Of a stretch of 64,000 nt of DNA, positions 35,801 through 43,288 are shown one piece after another (position 1 is the first letter of the stretch; the number at the start of each line of letters is the position of its first letter). A program made the position numbers and the translations under genes. This DNA comes from CAYZJB01 sp964478735 (GTDB taxonomy: Bacteria > CLD3 > SB21). The notes below the pieces were generated by a model. It was given only the letters and a program-made list of their open reading frames with translations, made no database searches and had not been told where the DNA came from. The stretch lies in the NCBI GenBank assembly GCA_964478735.1, contig CAYZJB010000005.1, forward strand, positions 1 to 64,000, given 5' to 3'.

Positions 35801-36298
35801 TAATGAAATGTTCTCGTCGGCATACCCTTCCTGATTGTCGATCGAGTATTGATATGCCGAAAGAGTATCCCGATTGACTGCGGCGGGTTTGATTAAAATA
35901 ATTCTTTCCGCGGTGGAATTATTGAGTCCGCCGTTTCCAAACGTCGTCCCGGAAATTTTCAGAATCCGGGCGGTGTCGGGGATGATCGAACTGTAAAGGC
36001 CGGTAAGTAGGCTGTAATCCGCATCCAAAACAATTCCAAACTGCCCGGGATAAAGCAAGAGCCCTTCACCTGCCGATACGATCTTGTCGGAATCATTTCC
36101 GCCTGCATTATCGGAAATGATCCAATTGGTCAAATCGTACGTTTGAGTCTTGCTATAGTTGAAAATTTCGACGTATTCATCCGTGGATTCGTTGTCCAAT
36201 GGGTCAAACATGACCTCTGTAATCGTGACGCTGTCCGTCTGGGCGGCCAGGGTAGTTCCCTGAAGAAGTATCGCTACGATCAGGCGTTTCATGGTCAC
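32873..36298 (-). CDS. Giant lamin-tail/CARDB surface protein with FlgD-like C-terminus
   Basis: 1141-residue exported protein. The signal peptide is cleaved before Gln (TTLAA-QT). Four lamin-tail domains begin near residues 25, 431, 716 and 874 (each with a VINEI/VTITEVMF strand, EYVEI-type strand and LxNW turn). Three CARDB-like immunoglobulin domains lie between them (about 188, 308 and 598). The last 100 residues (from SATPNPF, about 1042) form a FlgD-Ig-like domain of the kind used as a sorting signal or cap in FCB secreted proteins. Adhesive or structural role inferred. A GTG at 36298 overlaps the upstream stop; an ATG at 36292 is the alternative start. Downstream of the TPR/binding-protein gene, presumably one operon. 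Confidence 0.85.
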   Translation of the reverse strand: MTMKRLIVAILLQGTTLAAQTDSVTITEVMFDPLDNESTDEYVEIFNYSKTQTYDLTNWIISDNAGGNDSDKIVSAGEGLLLYPGQFGIVLDADYSLLTGLYSSIIPDTARILKISGTTFGNGGLNNSTAERIILIKPAAVNRDTLSAYQYSIDNQEGYADENISLTPNSAVGNWTNSVLLYGTPGAPPTLDLNVANITFNPPSPPSGTAVSIDALVKNTGIRSVESGVLVFYADANRDGIPDDSEILDSTNVPTLARLDSVILSVTSATLPIGTHYFIASLRESGVLPAADTIVNNNRRRDSVTTVPQFDLSLSSTALSFSPAIPSAGDSVAVRAVVTNNGLTAVSSFTVRFYDDRNMNSIPEQAEIEDSITVSASLPSGDSIEVLGTIFDLEYRFYAVIASLDGPTVLPSPDEFAGNDQRTSTLRIGIRPRSLVVNEIYYNAATGQSEWVEIYNRSTDTLDLRNWQVADGNSDQTAFASKRTITSTNFLLAPGEFAVIGKDSVAFLGQFPSAPGHRIFFSNFPTLNNSGDLVGLFDSLGIPSDSLQYLDDWGGASGRSLERRHTDSLSTYSDNWSTSINAAGATPGFVNSISPVPNDLAVFSEDIAISPTFPEKGRVTTISVAIHNLGLMASTPSTVILFADTDNDGLRDMSERVDSVNMAALSSGATTTIDLVWPTPGTAPDSVRLWIVIDYAVDERAENNEAIATIIFRVAAASVVINEILADPGTDQSEFIEITNRSNVPVNLKNWTVRDQTSSKTITPVDAWMASGTYRVLSGDTAITGKLSLPDSLIIFISGMPSLNNDSDDVVLRDGIGATVDSLRYYPGWGGRKAVSIERYSVDEPSTDASNWNASLANGGHTAGQANSLLGVTAFSPGSVIINEIMYAPLSGEAEYIEILNVSDSTQNLLNWSLDIGNSRAILSTADLMIAPGAYLVFTNTGILPSRFNSPAGSIVKPATGLSSLNNNGSAVVLRDLIGTTIDSINYQPQWGGSDGFSLERIRPGGTSNDGNNWGSCVFVEGGTPGRINSIFSETLSSRIRISATPNPFLHDVQAATTIRIDIPISQSRLTVRIYDNHGRLIRTLLNNSPSGSHREITWDGRTKEGTMARMGIYIVFVEAISETPGFHKTAKQTVVLGKRL

Positions 36299-38061
36299 TG
36301 GAGGCGGTGAAGGGCGCCGTCTTTGAATTGAAGGATGTGGATGGAGGAATTGGCCCCGTGCCTGGGAGATAGCGTGATGTCGTTATGCAGGCCCTTTTTT
36401 TGAATACCCTGTCGAAGAGCGCGTGCCATACGGTCCGACGTCGTCGCTCCGTCCGCTACGAGGGAGGTAATGACCTGCGCGAGATCGTATCCGTAATACG
36501 ATTCCTTTGATGGGTCGCGCCCGAACATCTGGGCATAACGCCGGTTAAACGCCTTCACGTCCTCGCGTCCGGGATCGATGAAATACTCCGAGACCATGAT
36601 GGCCCCTTTCACGTAGGGCTGGTGAAGACGCAGTTCATTCAAATCAACCCACGAATCTTCGCCGAGAAAAGTCGCCTGGATATTGTAAAATGCCATTTGC
36701 GGCGCGATATACTTGATGTCATCGGTGTAGATCGGAAGAAAAATGGCGTCGAGTTGCAGCGGCGTGGCATGGTCCTGCCCGTCTTCTTCGGCGGCCGGAT
36801 AGTAAACGTTGTACAACGAGTCGATTTGTTTTAAGGACATCGTTGCCGCGTTTCGATGAATACGGTCGAGCAGTCCCCGTTTTCGGATCTGCAGCAGTTG
36901 TGCCCGAAAATCGACGGTATTGTCGTAAAAGCGCTCATTGGCGACGATCCGTCCACCCTTTTTTTGTATCACGTCGGCAAACCGGTTTGCTGCGCTTTCG
37001 CCGTACGGATCCGAAGGAGCAAGAATGGCGAACGTCTTGAACTTAAGACGTTCCGTCACATACGTTGCAAGCTGATCGGTACGGTCGAGTAAAGGCGTAT
37101 TCGCCTGATAGACGAACGATCCGATATCGGTTAAACCCGATTTCGTTGCCGTTGGAGAGATGACGGGAATCCGGGCTTTCTGAAAGATTGCGGCGGCTGC
37201 GGCCATCATCTGGCTTTCGGCCGGACCAATGACCAGGGCGATATCATCGGCTTCCGCGATTGCCTGAGCCGCCTGAACGCTCCGGACGATGTCAGATTGA
37301 TCGTCAAAGGTCAATAATTCGATCGCTGGATTGTTGTTCCTGTTGAATTCTCGGAAAGCCAGCGTTGTTCCCTCCAAGATATGGCGGCCAACGTCACTCA
37401 TGGGTCCAGACAGGGAAACGATGATAGCGACTTTGACCGGCGTCGGTTCGACGGATTTAGCCCGATCGAGTACGTCTTGAATATGGCGTTGAATCTTTTT
37501 TTCACGTGCAGGGATCGAGCGAAGTAATGCAATGGCTTCGCCCGGACGGCCGTGATCCAGCAGACGCTCGGCGAGAGCGATAGGAATGGCTGCATCCTCC
37601 AGCGAATCGGCCAGTATACGCAGATGCGGGTATGGGATGGCGTTCCGGTACAATTCGGTTTTCAATATTTCGGCTTCACGTAACGATTTATTCTGAGTAG
37701 CGTTGCCGGCTTCCGCCATGAGCTGTCGAACCGTCTCGACGTAGTCGCCCAGATAAAAAGCGCTGCGTGCGGCCAGCAGACGGCCTGCACCGCGATGCCG
37801 ACTTTCGCCGAAGCGGTCGACAAGTGTTGCCGCATACTGATGGGCATCACGGTAATCGGTGTACTGATAGGCAATCTGGGAAAGCAACAGCAATGCAGCC
37901 GTATTATTTTCCGGCTCACGATCCTCCAAGAAGACGTTGAGAGCGGTCCGGTAAGCCTGGTCCTTTTGTCCGGCCTGATACTGCTTCAGAGCATCCGCAA
38001 ACGTCTGGCTCACCGCCTGTTGCAAGGGGAGTAGAAGGCCGAAAAAGGTTAGTATTTTCAT
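36295..38061 (-). CDS. TPR plus periplasmic leucine-binding-like protein
   Basis: 588-residue exported protein. The signal peptide is cleaved before Gln (QQAVS-QT). Residues 20-205 are helical TPR-like repeats (DALKQYQAGQKDQAYRTAL). Residues 215-588 match the type I periplasmic-binding fold of LivK/AmiC (VKVAIIVSLSGPMSDVGRH, ALVIGPAES, FAILAPSDPYGESAANRF). This TPR plus binding-protein architecture is that of LpoA-like activators rather than transport receptors, and no ABC permease genes are near. The long frame extends 48 codons upstream, but the ATG at 38061 begins the signal peptide, and a promoter lies just upstream. It is coupled to the lamin-tail gene. Confidence 0.85.
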   Translation of the reverse strand: MKILTFFGLLLPLQQAVSQTFADALKQYQAGQKDQAYRTALNVFLEDREPENNTAALLLLSQIAYQYTDYRDAHQYAATLVDRFGESRHRGAGRLLAARSAFYLGDYVETVRQLMAEAGNATQNKSLREAEILKTELYRNAIPYPHLRILADSLEDAAIPIALAERLLDHGRPGEAIALLRSIPAREKKIQRHIQDVLDRAKSVEPTPVKVAIIVSLSGPMSDVGRHILEGTTLAFREFNRNNNPAIELLTFDDQSDIVRSVQAAQAIAEADDIALVIGPAESQMMAAAAAIFQKARIPVISPTATKSGLTDIGSFVYQANTPLLDRTDQLATYVTERLKFKTFAILAPSDPYGESAANRFADVIQKKGGRIVANERFYDNTVDFRAQLLQIRKRGLLDRIHRNAATMSLKQIDSLYNVYYPAAEEDGQDHATPLQLDAIFLPIYTDDIKYIAPQMAFYNIQATFLGEDSWVDLNELRLHQPYVKGAIMVSEYFIDPGREDVKAFNRRYAQMFGRDPSKESYYGYDLAQVITSLVADGATTSDRMARALRQGIQKKGLHNDITLSPRHGANSSIHILQFKDGALHRLQ

Positions 38062-38090
38062 GAAATGCGAGGTACTGTTTTGATGGCAAA

Positions 38091-38119
38091 AATATATTGG
38101 TCGAATTCCCTTAATCCAA
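38091..38119 (-). promoter_or_regulatory. Promoter of the TPR/binding-protein operon
   Basis: On the minus strand: TTGGAT (38119-38114), 17-bp spacer, TATATT (38096-38091), about 30 bp before the ATG at 38061. It diverges from the rpsT promoter. Confidence 0.65.
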
Positions 38120-38150
38120 TAGAAATAGACATTAAAAGAAAAAAAATCGT

Positions 38151-38178
38151 TTGACAAAAGGAGTTTTGTTTCTATATT
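38151..38178 (+). promoter_or_regulatory. Promoter of rpsT
   Basis: TTGACA (38151-38156), 16-bp spacer, TATATT (38173-38178). It gives a leader of about 54 nt ending with AGAAGGAG before the rpsT ATG. Confidence 0.8.
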
Positions 38179-38238
38179 GCCCGCCCATGTTGGTAAGTTT
38201 GACATAAAAAATAAAATATAATTCAGAAGGAGTTTTCA

Positions 38239-38493
38239 ATGCCGAGTCATAAGTCTGCCGAAGAGCGCGTGCGGCGGAATGAGCGAGATCAAAACAAAAA
38301 TCGCCATTATAAAAAGAAAATGAAGGACGCTTTGAAAGACGTTCTCAATGCCGGCGACAAAAAAGCCGCGACGGAAAAGCTATCGCAGTTCAGTTCCCTG
38401 ATGGACAAAATGGTATCCAAGGGAATCATCAACAAGAACAAATCGGCTCGTTACAAGTCACGTATGGCCACCAAAGTAGCTGCAAAAGCGTAA
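38239..38493 (+). CDS. rpsT: 30S ribosomal protein S20
   Basis: 84-residue very basic helical protein of the small ribosomal subunit, contacting 16S rRNA. The N-terminus MPSHKSAEERVRRNERDQ, the central KKKMKDALKDV and the C-terminal GIINKNKSARYKSRM are typical of bS20. A good Shine-Dalgarno (AGAAGGAG) and its own consensus promoter precede it. It is monocistronic and converges on murE, whose stop is 12 bp away. Confidence 0.97.
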   Translation: MPSHKSAEERVRRNERDQNKNRHYKKKMKDALKDVLNAGDKKAATEKLSQFSSLMDKMVSKGIINKNKSARYKSRMATKVAAKA

Positions 38494-38505
38494 ATCAAGA
38501 CACGT

Positions 38506-39999
38506 CTATGTCGGGCGTGCCGGCGATGTCGGTACGCCTTTCTTTTTTTCCAGCGTAATGCCTCGCGACGCCGCTTCTTCCATTAGGACATCCCGATCAA
38601 GAAAAGGCACTTTGTCGTCACCCACGTACTGGAACTTTTCGTGGCCTCGTCCTGCGATGACCAGCGTGTGGCCACCGGACGCATATTCCAATCCCCGGCG
38701 AATAGCGGAACGGCGGTCCAAAATAGATTCGGTGTTGGCGCCTGCAACACCTTCCATGATATCACCAATAATGGCTTCCGGTGATTCATGATGGATATCG
38801 TCTGTCGTAACGATGACATGATCGGCGAGCCGGCTGGCAATGCGACCCATCATCGGACGCTTGGTTCGATCCCTCGAACCTGGGCATCCGAAAATGCAAA
38901 CGAGTTCTCCACGGGCAACGGTTCGTACCGCCTCTAATAAATTTTCCAACCCATCCGGGGTATGCGCAAAGTCGATGATGACGTCCAGTAAAGGTGATGT
39001 GTACCACTCGAAACGACCGTTCACGCCATCAAAGGTCGTCCATCCGTGTAACAGGGAATCGTGATTTACACCGAGACACCTCAGCGTCTCCAGCGCCAGA
39101 AGCTGATTGATCCGGTTATAATCGCCGGGCAGCAATGAGGGGAGCCTGAGTATATGTCCGTTCCACGACGTTTCAATGGTATCGGTTTGAGTTGTCCTGG
39201 AAATGTCCACTGCAATTTTCTTTGCAAGGGGCAATTCGTCAAATAGCCTTAGACCAAACGGGTCCTGAGTGTTGATGATCGCACACCCCTCCGGTTTTAC
39301 CATCGAAAAAAGTTTTTTTTTGGTGGAATAATAATCGTCCATCGAAGGGTGCAATTCGGCGTGTTCATGCGTGAGGTTCGTAAACAGGGCAACATCGAAT
39401 GTCAGGCGGCTAACTCGTTCAAGCTTCAGTCCGTGGGACGACACTTCCATAACGCCGTGCGTCATGCCTTTTGTCTTTGCGACATGAAGCAGACGATGCA
39501 ATTCAAACGCAGGCGGTGTCGTGTAATCCGTCGGTAGCCTGAGGTCGCCAATTTCGATTCCGGTCGTTCCGATAAAAAAACACTTCCGGTCCGATGCGCG
39601 CAGGACGTGATGGATAATCGATGCCGTCGTCGTTTTGCCATTGGTGCCGGTAATGCCGACCAGGTGAATGGGCAAATCGGTCGTTTCATAAAAGCTTGCA
39701 GCCAGATTGGCCATATCGGCCATCAGGTGGGTCGATGAAACAAATGCGATATCGGGGTACGTGTTGAGCAGGGCGTCATCGAACGGTCCCGCACCGACAA
39801 TTGCTTTCGCGCCTGCCGCAATCGCCTGAGGAATGAATTTTCGGCCGTCCGTCCGTTCTCCGGTCACGGCAAAAAAAACCTGTCCCCGCTGAACCAGACG
39901 AGAGTCCGACTGGAAGCCGTTGACGCGTATGCGGCCGGTCGACGGAAGGCTCTGGAGTGAACAGCTTGGGCTCAAAATCTGGTCGAGACGCTTTTCCAT
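38506..39999 (-). CDS. murE: MurE-type UDP-MurNAc-tripeptide ligase with atypical specificity motif
   Basis: 497-residue cytoplasmic Mur ligase, adding the third amino acid to UDP-MurNAc-L-Ala-D-Glu in peptidoglycan synthesis. The P-loop GITGTNGKTTTASII (about residue 115), MEVSSHGL, the STKKKLF segment with the expected carbamylated Lys, and GRGHEKFQ near the end identify MurE. The motif that selects the third residue, DNPR in meso-DAP enzymes, reads DDIH here (TTDDIHHESPEAI, about residue 397), and the usual TRDHLDYH segment reads THEHAELH. So diaminopimelate use is uncertain. It starts immediately after the stop of the MCP-like gene (TAAATG). No other mur genes are adjacent. Confidence 0.88.
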   Translation of the reverse strand: MEKRLDQILSPSCSLQSLPSTGRIRVNGFQSDSRLVQRGQVFFAVTGERTDGRKFIPQAIAAGAKAIVGAGPFDDALLNTYPDIAFVSSTHLMADMANLAASFYETTDLPIHLVGITGTNGKTTTASIIHHVLRASDRKCFFIGTTGIEIGDLRLPTDYTTPPAFELHRLLHVAKTKGMTHGVMEVSSHGLKLERVSRLTFDVALFTNLTHEHAELHPSMDDYYSTKKKLFSMVKPEGCAIINTQDPFGLRLFDELPLAKKIAVDISRTTQTDTIETSWNGHILRLPSLLPGDYNRINQLLALETLRCLGVNHDSLLHGWTTFDGVNGRFEWYTSPLLDVIIDFAHTPDGLENLLEAVRTVARGELVCIFGCPGSRDRTKRPMMGRIASRLADHVIVTTDDIHHESPEAIIGDIMEGVAGANTESILDRRSAIRRGLEYASGGHTLVIAGRGHEKFQYVGDDKVPFLDRDVLMEEAASRGITLEKKKGVPTSPARPT

Positions 40000-41676
40000 T
40001 TACAGAAACCCGTCACCGCCGGGTGACGGCCGATATTGCCGTAAGACTTCTTCGATACCGGTGGAGAATTTCCTGAGGGTTTGCGCGTATTCCCGATATC
40101 GCTGGCTGGTAGCGGCCAGGGAGTTGATCTGAGAGGCGATTTCCTGAAATGAGCCGGAAATCTGTTGGTTGGATAAACGTTGATGTTGAATGGCCACATA
40201 GATCTGGCGGGCGGCTTCCGCCGAGCGTTTTGCCCACGACGAAATATCCTGTAAGAGACGATAAGTGGTTTCCGCCGAATCAAATGCCAGATCCGTCTGT
40301 TCCACGTTTTCGATCGAGGTTGCCACGAGACGCTGAGTCGATCCGTGGATGTTTTCGATGAGGGAACGGGTCTTTGCAATGGCCTGGTTGACACGGTCCG
40401 AGAGGTCACGAACTTCCTGGGCGACGATCTTGAATCGCTTGCCGTATTCGCCCGCGGAACTTGCTTCGATGGCGGCATTGAGAGCGATAAGGTTGGTATC
40501 GTCGGCAATGGAGGTGACGAGTTCCAGAACCTGTTCGATTTCCCGCATCGTTTCGCTCAACTGGATGATGTCGGAAAGGGCGGTTTGATTTTTTTCACGT
40601 ACGCCGCCGAGGTGGCGTACCGATTCCGTCATGTTTTTTAATCCTTCAGCGGATCGTTTTTCCGTATCATCCGCCATGGAAACGACGGCGCTTGTCTTAT
40701 CGGCAATTTCGACGGACGATTGCACCATGGTTTCGAGTGTCGCCGACGTCTGACGGGCTGACGACGACTGCGTCACGATCGATTGGCTCTGTTCCTTGGA
40801 GATGTCGACAATGAGTTGTGATCCGGCGTGCATCTCGGAACTGTAGTGTTGGAGGCGAGTAATGTTGTGTCGCATACGGTCCAGCATGTGCAACATGGCA
40901 CGGTAGAGGGGATAGGCCGCTCCGATCCTGGTCGATTCTGCGTTTGGCAATTCGCCTTTGACCGCGAGACGGATAAGGTTCATCACGGCTCCTTCCGTCC
41001 TTCGCATGCGCAAAAACCCTACCGTGATGATGAGAAACCAGACAAATTGTGCGGCCAGAAAATGATCCATTGCCGTTGGATAATGGATCGTCTGAAGCGG
41101 AGCCAGCACGGCAAGGAGCGCGCCGAGCAGTACATTGGATACACCATACATTGCAACGACCGCAGCAATCGAATGGCGTGGTACGACCGGCCATCCCTTG
41201 AGGTCGGACGCAACTTCGACGTACGCTTCTTCCGGCCATGTCAGCAGCGGTGTCGTAGCCAATAGCGTTACACAGCCGATGGTTACATAAATAAACGCCG
41301 GGATGGCCGTAACCTGTGTTGCCAGTGCGAGTAGCCCCGGGAGGGCGACGACACAGATGAAATACGATGCATGCTGGATGATGCGCTCTCGGTAAATGAG
41401 GGACGCCGTGTCGATTGAATGATCGGAACGCCATGCGTGACGCCACGGCCGCGCCGTAAAAAATTGAATGCCCAGCCATATCCCGCAGCCCATCATCATC
41501 CAGACCAGACACGCCTCGCGGATCGTGCCGTAGTAAAGGGGAGTCCATAGTTTGATTAGAAAAAGGCTGAGCGCTGCCGTCAGGATATGTCCTGAACGGA
41601 TCAGCATTGCAACGTGGGGAAATAGGAGTGGAAATCGCTGATTAAGAGATCGAAATAAACGAGCCGCTATAGACAT
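40000..41676 (-). CDS. Methyl-accepting chemotaxis-like transducer with multi-helix membrane N-terminus
   Basis: 558-residue protein. About six hydrophobic helices fill residues 20-235, with no large periplasmic domain, followed by a long coiled-coil signalling domain (about 280-540). The hairpin tip SIADDTNLIALNAAIEASSAGEYGK resembles the MCP signature (family: NLLALNAAIEAARAGE). The adaptation regions carry Gln/Glu-rich heptads. No CheA, CheW or CheR gene is in the window. The start at 41676 is the ATG after an in-frame TTG at 41682. It is directly followed by murE (TAAATG), an unusual pairing that suggests co-transcription of a sensor with cell-wall synthesis. Confidence 0.85.
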   Translation of the reverse strand: MSIAARLFRSLNQRFPLLFPHVAMLIRSGHILTAALSLFLIKLWTPLYYGTIREACLVWMMMGCGIWLGIQFFTARPWRHAWRSDHSIDTASLIYRERIIQHASYFICVVALPGLLALATQVTAIPAFIYVTIGCVTLLATTPLLTWPEEAYVEVASDLKGWPVVPRHSIAAVVAMYGVSNVLLGALLAVLAPLQTIHYPTAMDHFLAAQFVWFLIITVGFLRMRRTEGAVMNLIRLAVKGELPNAESTRIGAAYPLYRAMLHMLDRMRHNITRLQHYSSEMHAGSQLIVDISKEQSQSIVTQSSSARQTSATLETMVQSSVEIADKTSAVVSMADDTEKRSAEGLKNMTESVRHLGGVREKNQTALSDIIQLSETMREIEQVLELVTSIADDTNLIALNAAIEASSAGEYGKRFKIVAQEVRDLSDRVNQAIAKTRSLIENIHGSTQRLVATSIENVEQTDLAFDSAETTYRLLQDISSWAKRSAEAARQIYVAIQHQRLSNQQISGSFQEIASQINSLAATSQRYREYAQTLRKFSTGIEEVLRQYRPSPGGDGFL

Positions 41677-41735
41677 GAACAAGCCGTGTCAAAAGGTCTT
41701 GTTCAAACTTAGAAAACGATCGATTGAGTTTCAAG

Positions 41736-41945
41736 CTATGCGTTTTCGGCGCGGCCGAAAATCGTACTTAGAATCTCTAACGCACGACCGGAGTTCCGCC
41801 TGGGGAGGCTCCAGAAATGCTGATTTTCCGATTTTCCATAACTCGACTGAAGGTCCGCCAATTTGAAACGTGCTTCACTGACTTTTCGCAAATCCGTTGT
41901 CGTCACGAAATAGACAACGCGGTCCGTGTGTGTAATACACCGCAT
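41736..41945 (-). CDS. Small protein of a new two-member family (69 residues)
   Basis: 69-residue soluble protein with no recognised domain. Its core aligns without gaps over 58 positions with the 72-residue protein at 45293-45511, 21 of 58 identical, sharing EA-R/K-FKLA, YG, H-F/Y-WS-x-P, N, LEI and IF. Predicted alpha/beta: strand, helix (VSEARFKLADLQSSYG), strand (HFWSLP), helix (SGRALEILSTIF). A good ribosome site (AGGAG, 5 nt spacer) precedes the ATG at 41945. It lies 8 bp after the 62-residue membrane protein gene, probably the same operon. Function unknown; a small nucleic-acid-binding or regulatory role is possible but not shown. Confidence 0.7.
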   Translation of the reverse strand: MRCITHTDRVVYFVTTTDLRKVSEARFKLADLQSSYGKSENQHFWSLPRRNSGRALEILSTIFGRAENA

Positions 41946-41953
41946 GCGATCTC

Positions 41954-42142
41954 CTATGATTTTGTACTCATGATGAGCAGATAGAATGCCACAAGTAGGA
42001 GAAGAAAAATGCTGATAGGGAAAAGAAGGCCAAAAGTCCCGACTAAAACCTGCGGGGAATAAAATACGAACGCAATGGCCAGAAAGAGAAAGCCAAGTAT
42101 CGTAAACCCAATAATCCGCAGAAAAGTCTTATTTTTTGGCAT
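41954..42142 (-). CDS. Small two-helix membrane protein (62 residues)
   Basis: 62-residue hydrophobic protein with two membrane helices (about 9-28 and 34-57) and basic N-terminus MPKNKTF, ending in STKS. No family recognised. It lies 8 bp upstream of the 69-residue small-protein gene on the same strand. There is no clear Shine-Dalgarno; an extended -10 (TGC-TAAAAT on the minus strand, around 42171-42163) lies about 20-30 bp upstream. Coding status is supported by the hydrophobic helical pattern and the operon context only. Confidence 0.5.
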   Translation of the reverse strand: MPKNKTFLRIIGFTILGFLFLAIAFVFYSPQVLVGTFGLLFPISIFLLLLVAFYLLIMSTKS

Positions 42143-42206
42143 AGCTTAGATTTATGAGAAACCAATGTAATTTTAGCAATTCCAATGCCATGATTGTTAT
42201 TTATGT

Positions 42207-42217
42207 AAGCAACATAT
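42207..42217. promoter_or_regulatory. 11-mer shared with upstream region of the paralogous small gene
   Basis: AAGCAACATAT occurs 64 bp upstream of the 62-residue gene start (42142) and again at 45582-45592, 70 bp upstream of the 72-residue gene start (45511). The orientation relative to the genes is the same. A shared regulatory site is inferred. Confidence 0.35.
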
Positions 42218-42284
42218 TTACAATAATTTAATTCAAATAAAATCGATAGTTTGCTGAATCTTTATGGCTCAGGCAAATAATTAG

Positions 42285-42301
42285 TGTATCATTATGATAC
42301 A
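42285..42301. promoter_or_regulatory. Perfect 8-1-8 palindrome, operator candidate
   Basis: TGTATCATTATGATACA is a perfect inverted repeat of 8 bp with a 1-bp centre, 19 bp upstream of the -35 box of the promoter at 42321. The size suits a dimeric helix-turn-helix repressor or activator; the regulator is unknown. Confidence 0.5.
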
Positions 42302-42320
42302 TTTTATTGCTCTTAAGTAC

Positions 42321-42348
42321 TTGATTTATATTGAAATCATGGTATATT
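42321..42348 (+). promoter_or_regulatory. Promoter of RmlD-like SDR gene
   Basis: TTGATT (42321-42326), 16-bp spacer, TATATT (42343-42348). The leader before the ATG at 42373 is about 18 nt and contains GAGG. Confidence 0.65.
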
Positions 42349-42372
42349 AGCGCTCATTGAGGCTGAATTTTG

Positions 42373-43278
42373 ATGAAGAAGCTACTAATTACAGGTGGTA
42401 CGGGAACGCTGGGCAGTCATCTCGTCCGTCTCGCTCGAAATCAAGGTAGTTGGGCCGAAATCCACTCAACCTATCACACATTGAACCCCAACTATCATCG
42501 AGTGTACTGGCATTACGCCGACGCACGGAATGGCCTGTTCGACGTATTACAGAAAACGCAACCGACCCATATTCTGCATACGCTTGCCATGACCTCACCG
42601 GACGAATGCGAGAGCCGAAAGCTCGAAGCGTGGGAAGTGAACGTCAAATCGACGCAAGAAGTGGCGCAATTTGCCGAAAACAACGGCTCCCGCCTCATTT
42701 TTACATCGACGGATCTGATCTTTGACGGCAAGACCGGCGGCTATACCGAATCGGCCCATAGCGCTCCGGTCAATTTTTACGGGGATACAAAAGTCGAGGC
42801 GGAAAACACGATCCGGGAAAACATGCCGTCCGGAAATTACGTTTTGATCCGGCTCAGTCTTATGTACGGGTTCAATTACAATGGCCGGAAAACGTTTTTT
42901 GACTTTATGGTCGATCACGTCAAAAACCGGAGAATGCTGGAACTGTATCATGATCAGATTCGGTCCATGATCAGTACGCCTAATGCCGCGGAGATTTTGA
43001 TGAAGCTGGTAACCCACGATTTTACCGGAGTCCTGCATGTGGGAGGCCCTCGATCGGTATCGCGGTTTCAATTCGGAAAAAAGCTGGCCGAACGTCTGGG
43101 TGTACCATCGGAATGTGTCGTCTCGACGTCCATGCAGCATACGACGGGGAGGGCTCGGCGACCGGCCGACGTTTCCCTCAATACCGGTCTTCTACAAAAA
43201 ATCCTGGATGTAAAACTCCTTGACATCGATGACGGACTTCGGCAAGTTTTGTCCATTCATAGTCCCATTCAACCTTAG
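42373..43278 (+). CDS. RmlD-like extended SDR (second copy)
   Basis: 301-residue NAD(P)-dependent oxidoreductase/epimerase of the RmlD group. The glycine motif TGGTGTLGSHL is at the N-terminus. The active-site region has STDLIFDG and FYGDTKVEAEN, with Tyr and Lys of YxxxK. It is only distantly related to the SDR at 85-987, and there are no rml or glycosyltransferase genes beside it, so the substrate is unknown. An in-frame TTG at 42370 is an alternative start; the ATG at 42373 is chosen. The promoter is preceded by a palindromic operator candidate, and the YbjN-like gene follows after 10 bp. Confidence 0.8.
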   Translation: MKKLLITGGTGTLGSHLVRLARNQGSWAEIHSTYHTLNPNYHRVYWHYADARNGLFDVLQKTQPTHILHTLAMTSPDECESRKLEAWEVNVKSTQEVAQFAENNGSRLIFTSTDLIFDGKTGGYTESAHSAPVNFYGDTKVEAENTIRENMPSGNYVLIRLSLMYGFNYNGRKTFFDFMVDHVKNRRMLELYHDQIRSMISTPNAAEILMKLVTHDFTGVLHVGGPRSVSRFQFGKKLAERLGVPSECVVSTSMQHTTGRARRPADVSLNTGLLQKILDVKLLDIDDGLRQVLSIHSPIQP

Positions 43279-43288
43279 AGGAGGAGTT

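Noticed and set aside
33088..36298. Internal repeats in the lamin-tail gene as a tandem DNA repeat
   Set aside because: The repetition is at protein-domain level with diverged DNA, so it is domain duplication rather than a DNA repeat array.
40697..41548. 283-codon minus-strand frame overlapping the MCP-like gene
   Set aside because: Out-of-frame shadow of the transducer; no ribosome site and low-complexity composition.
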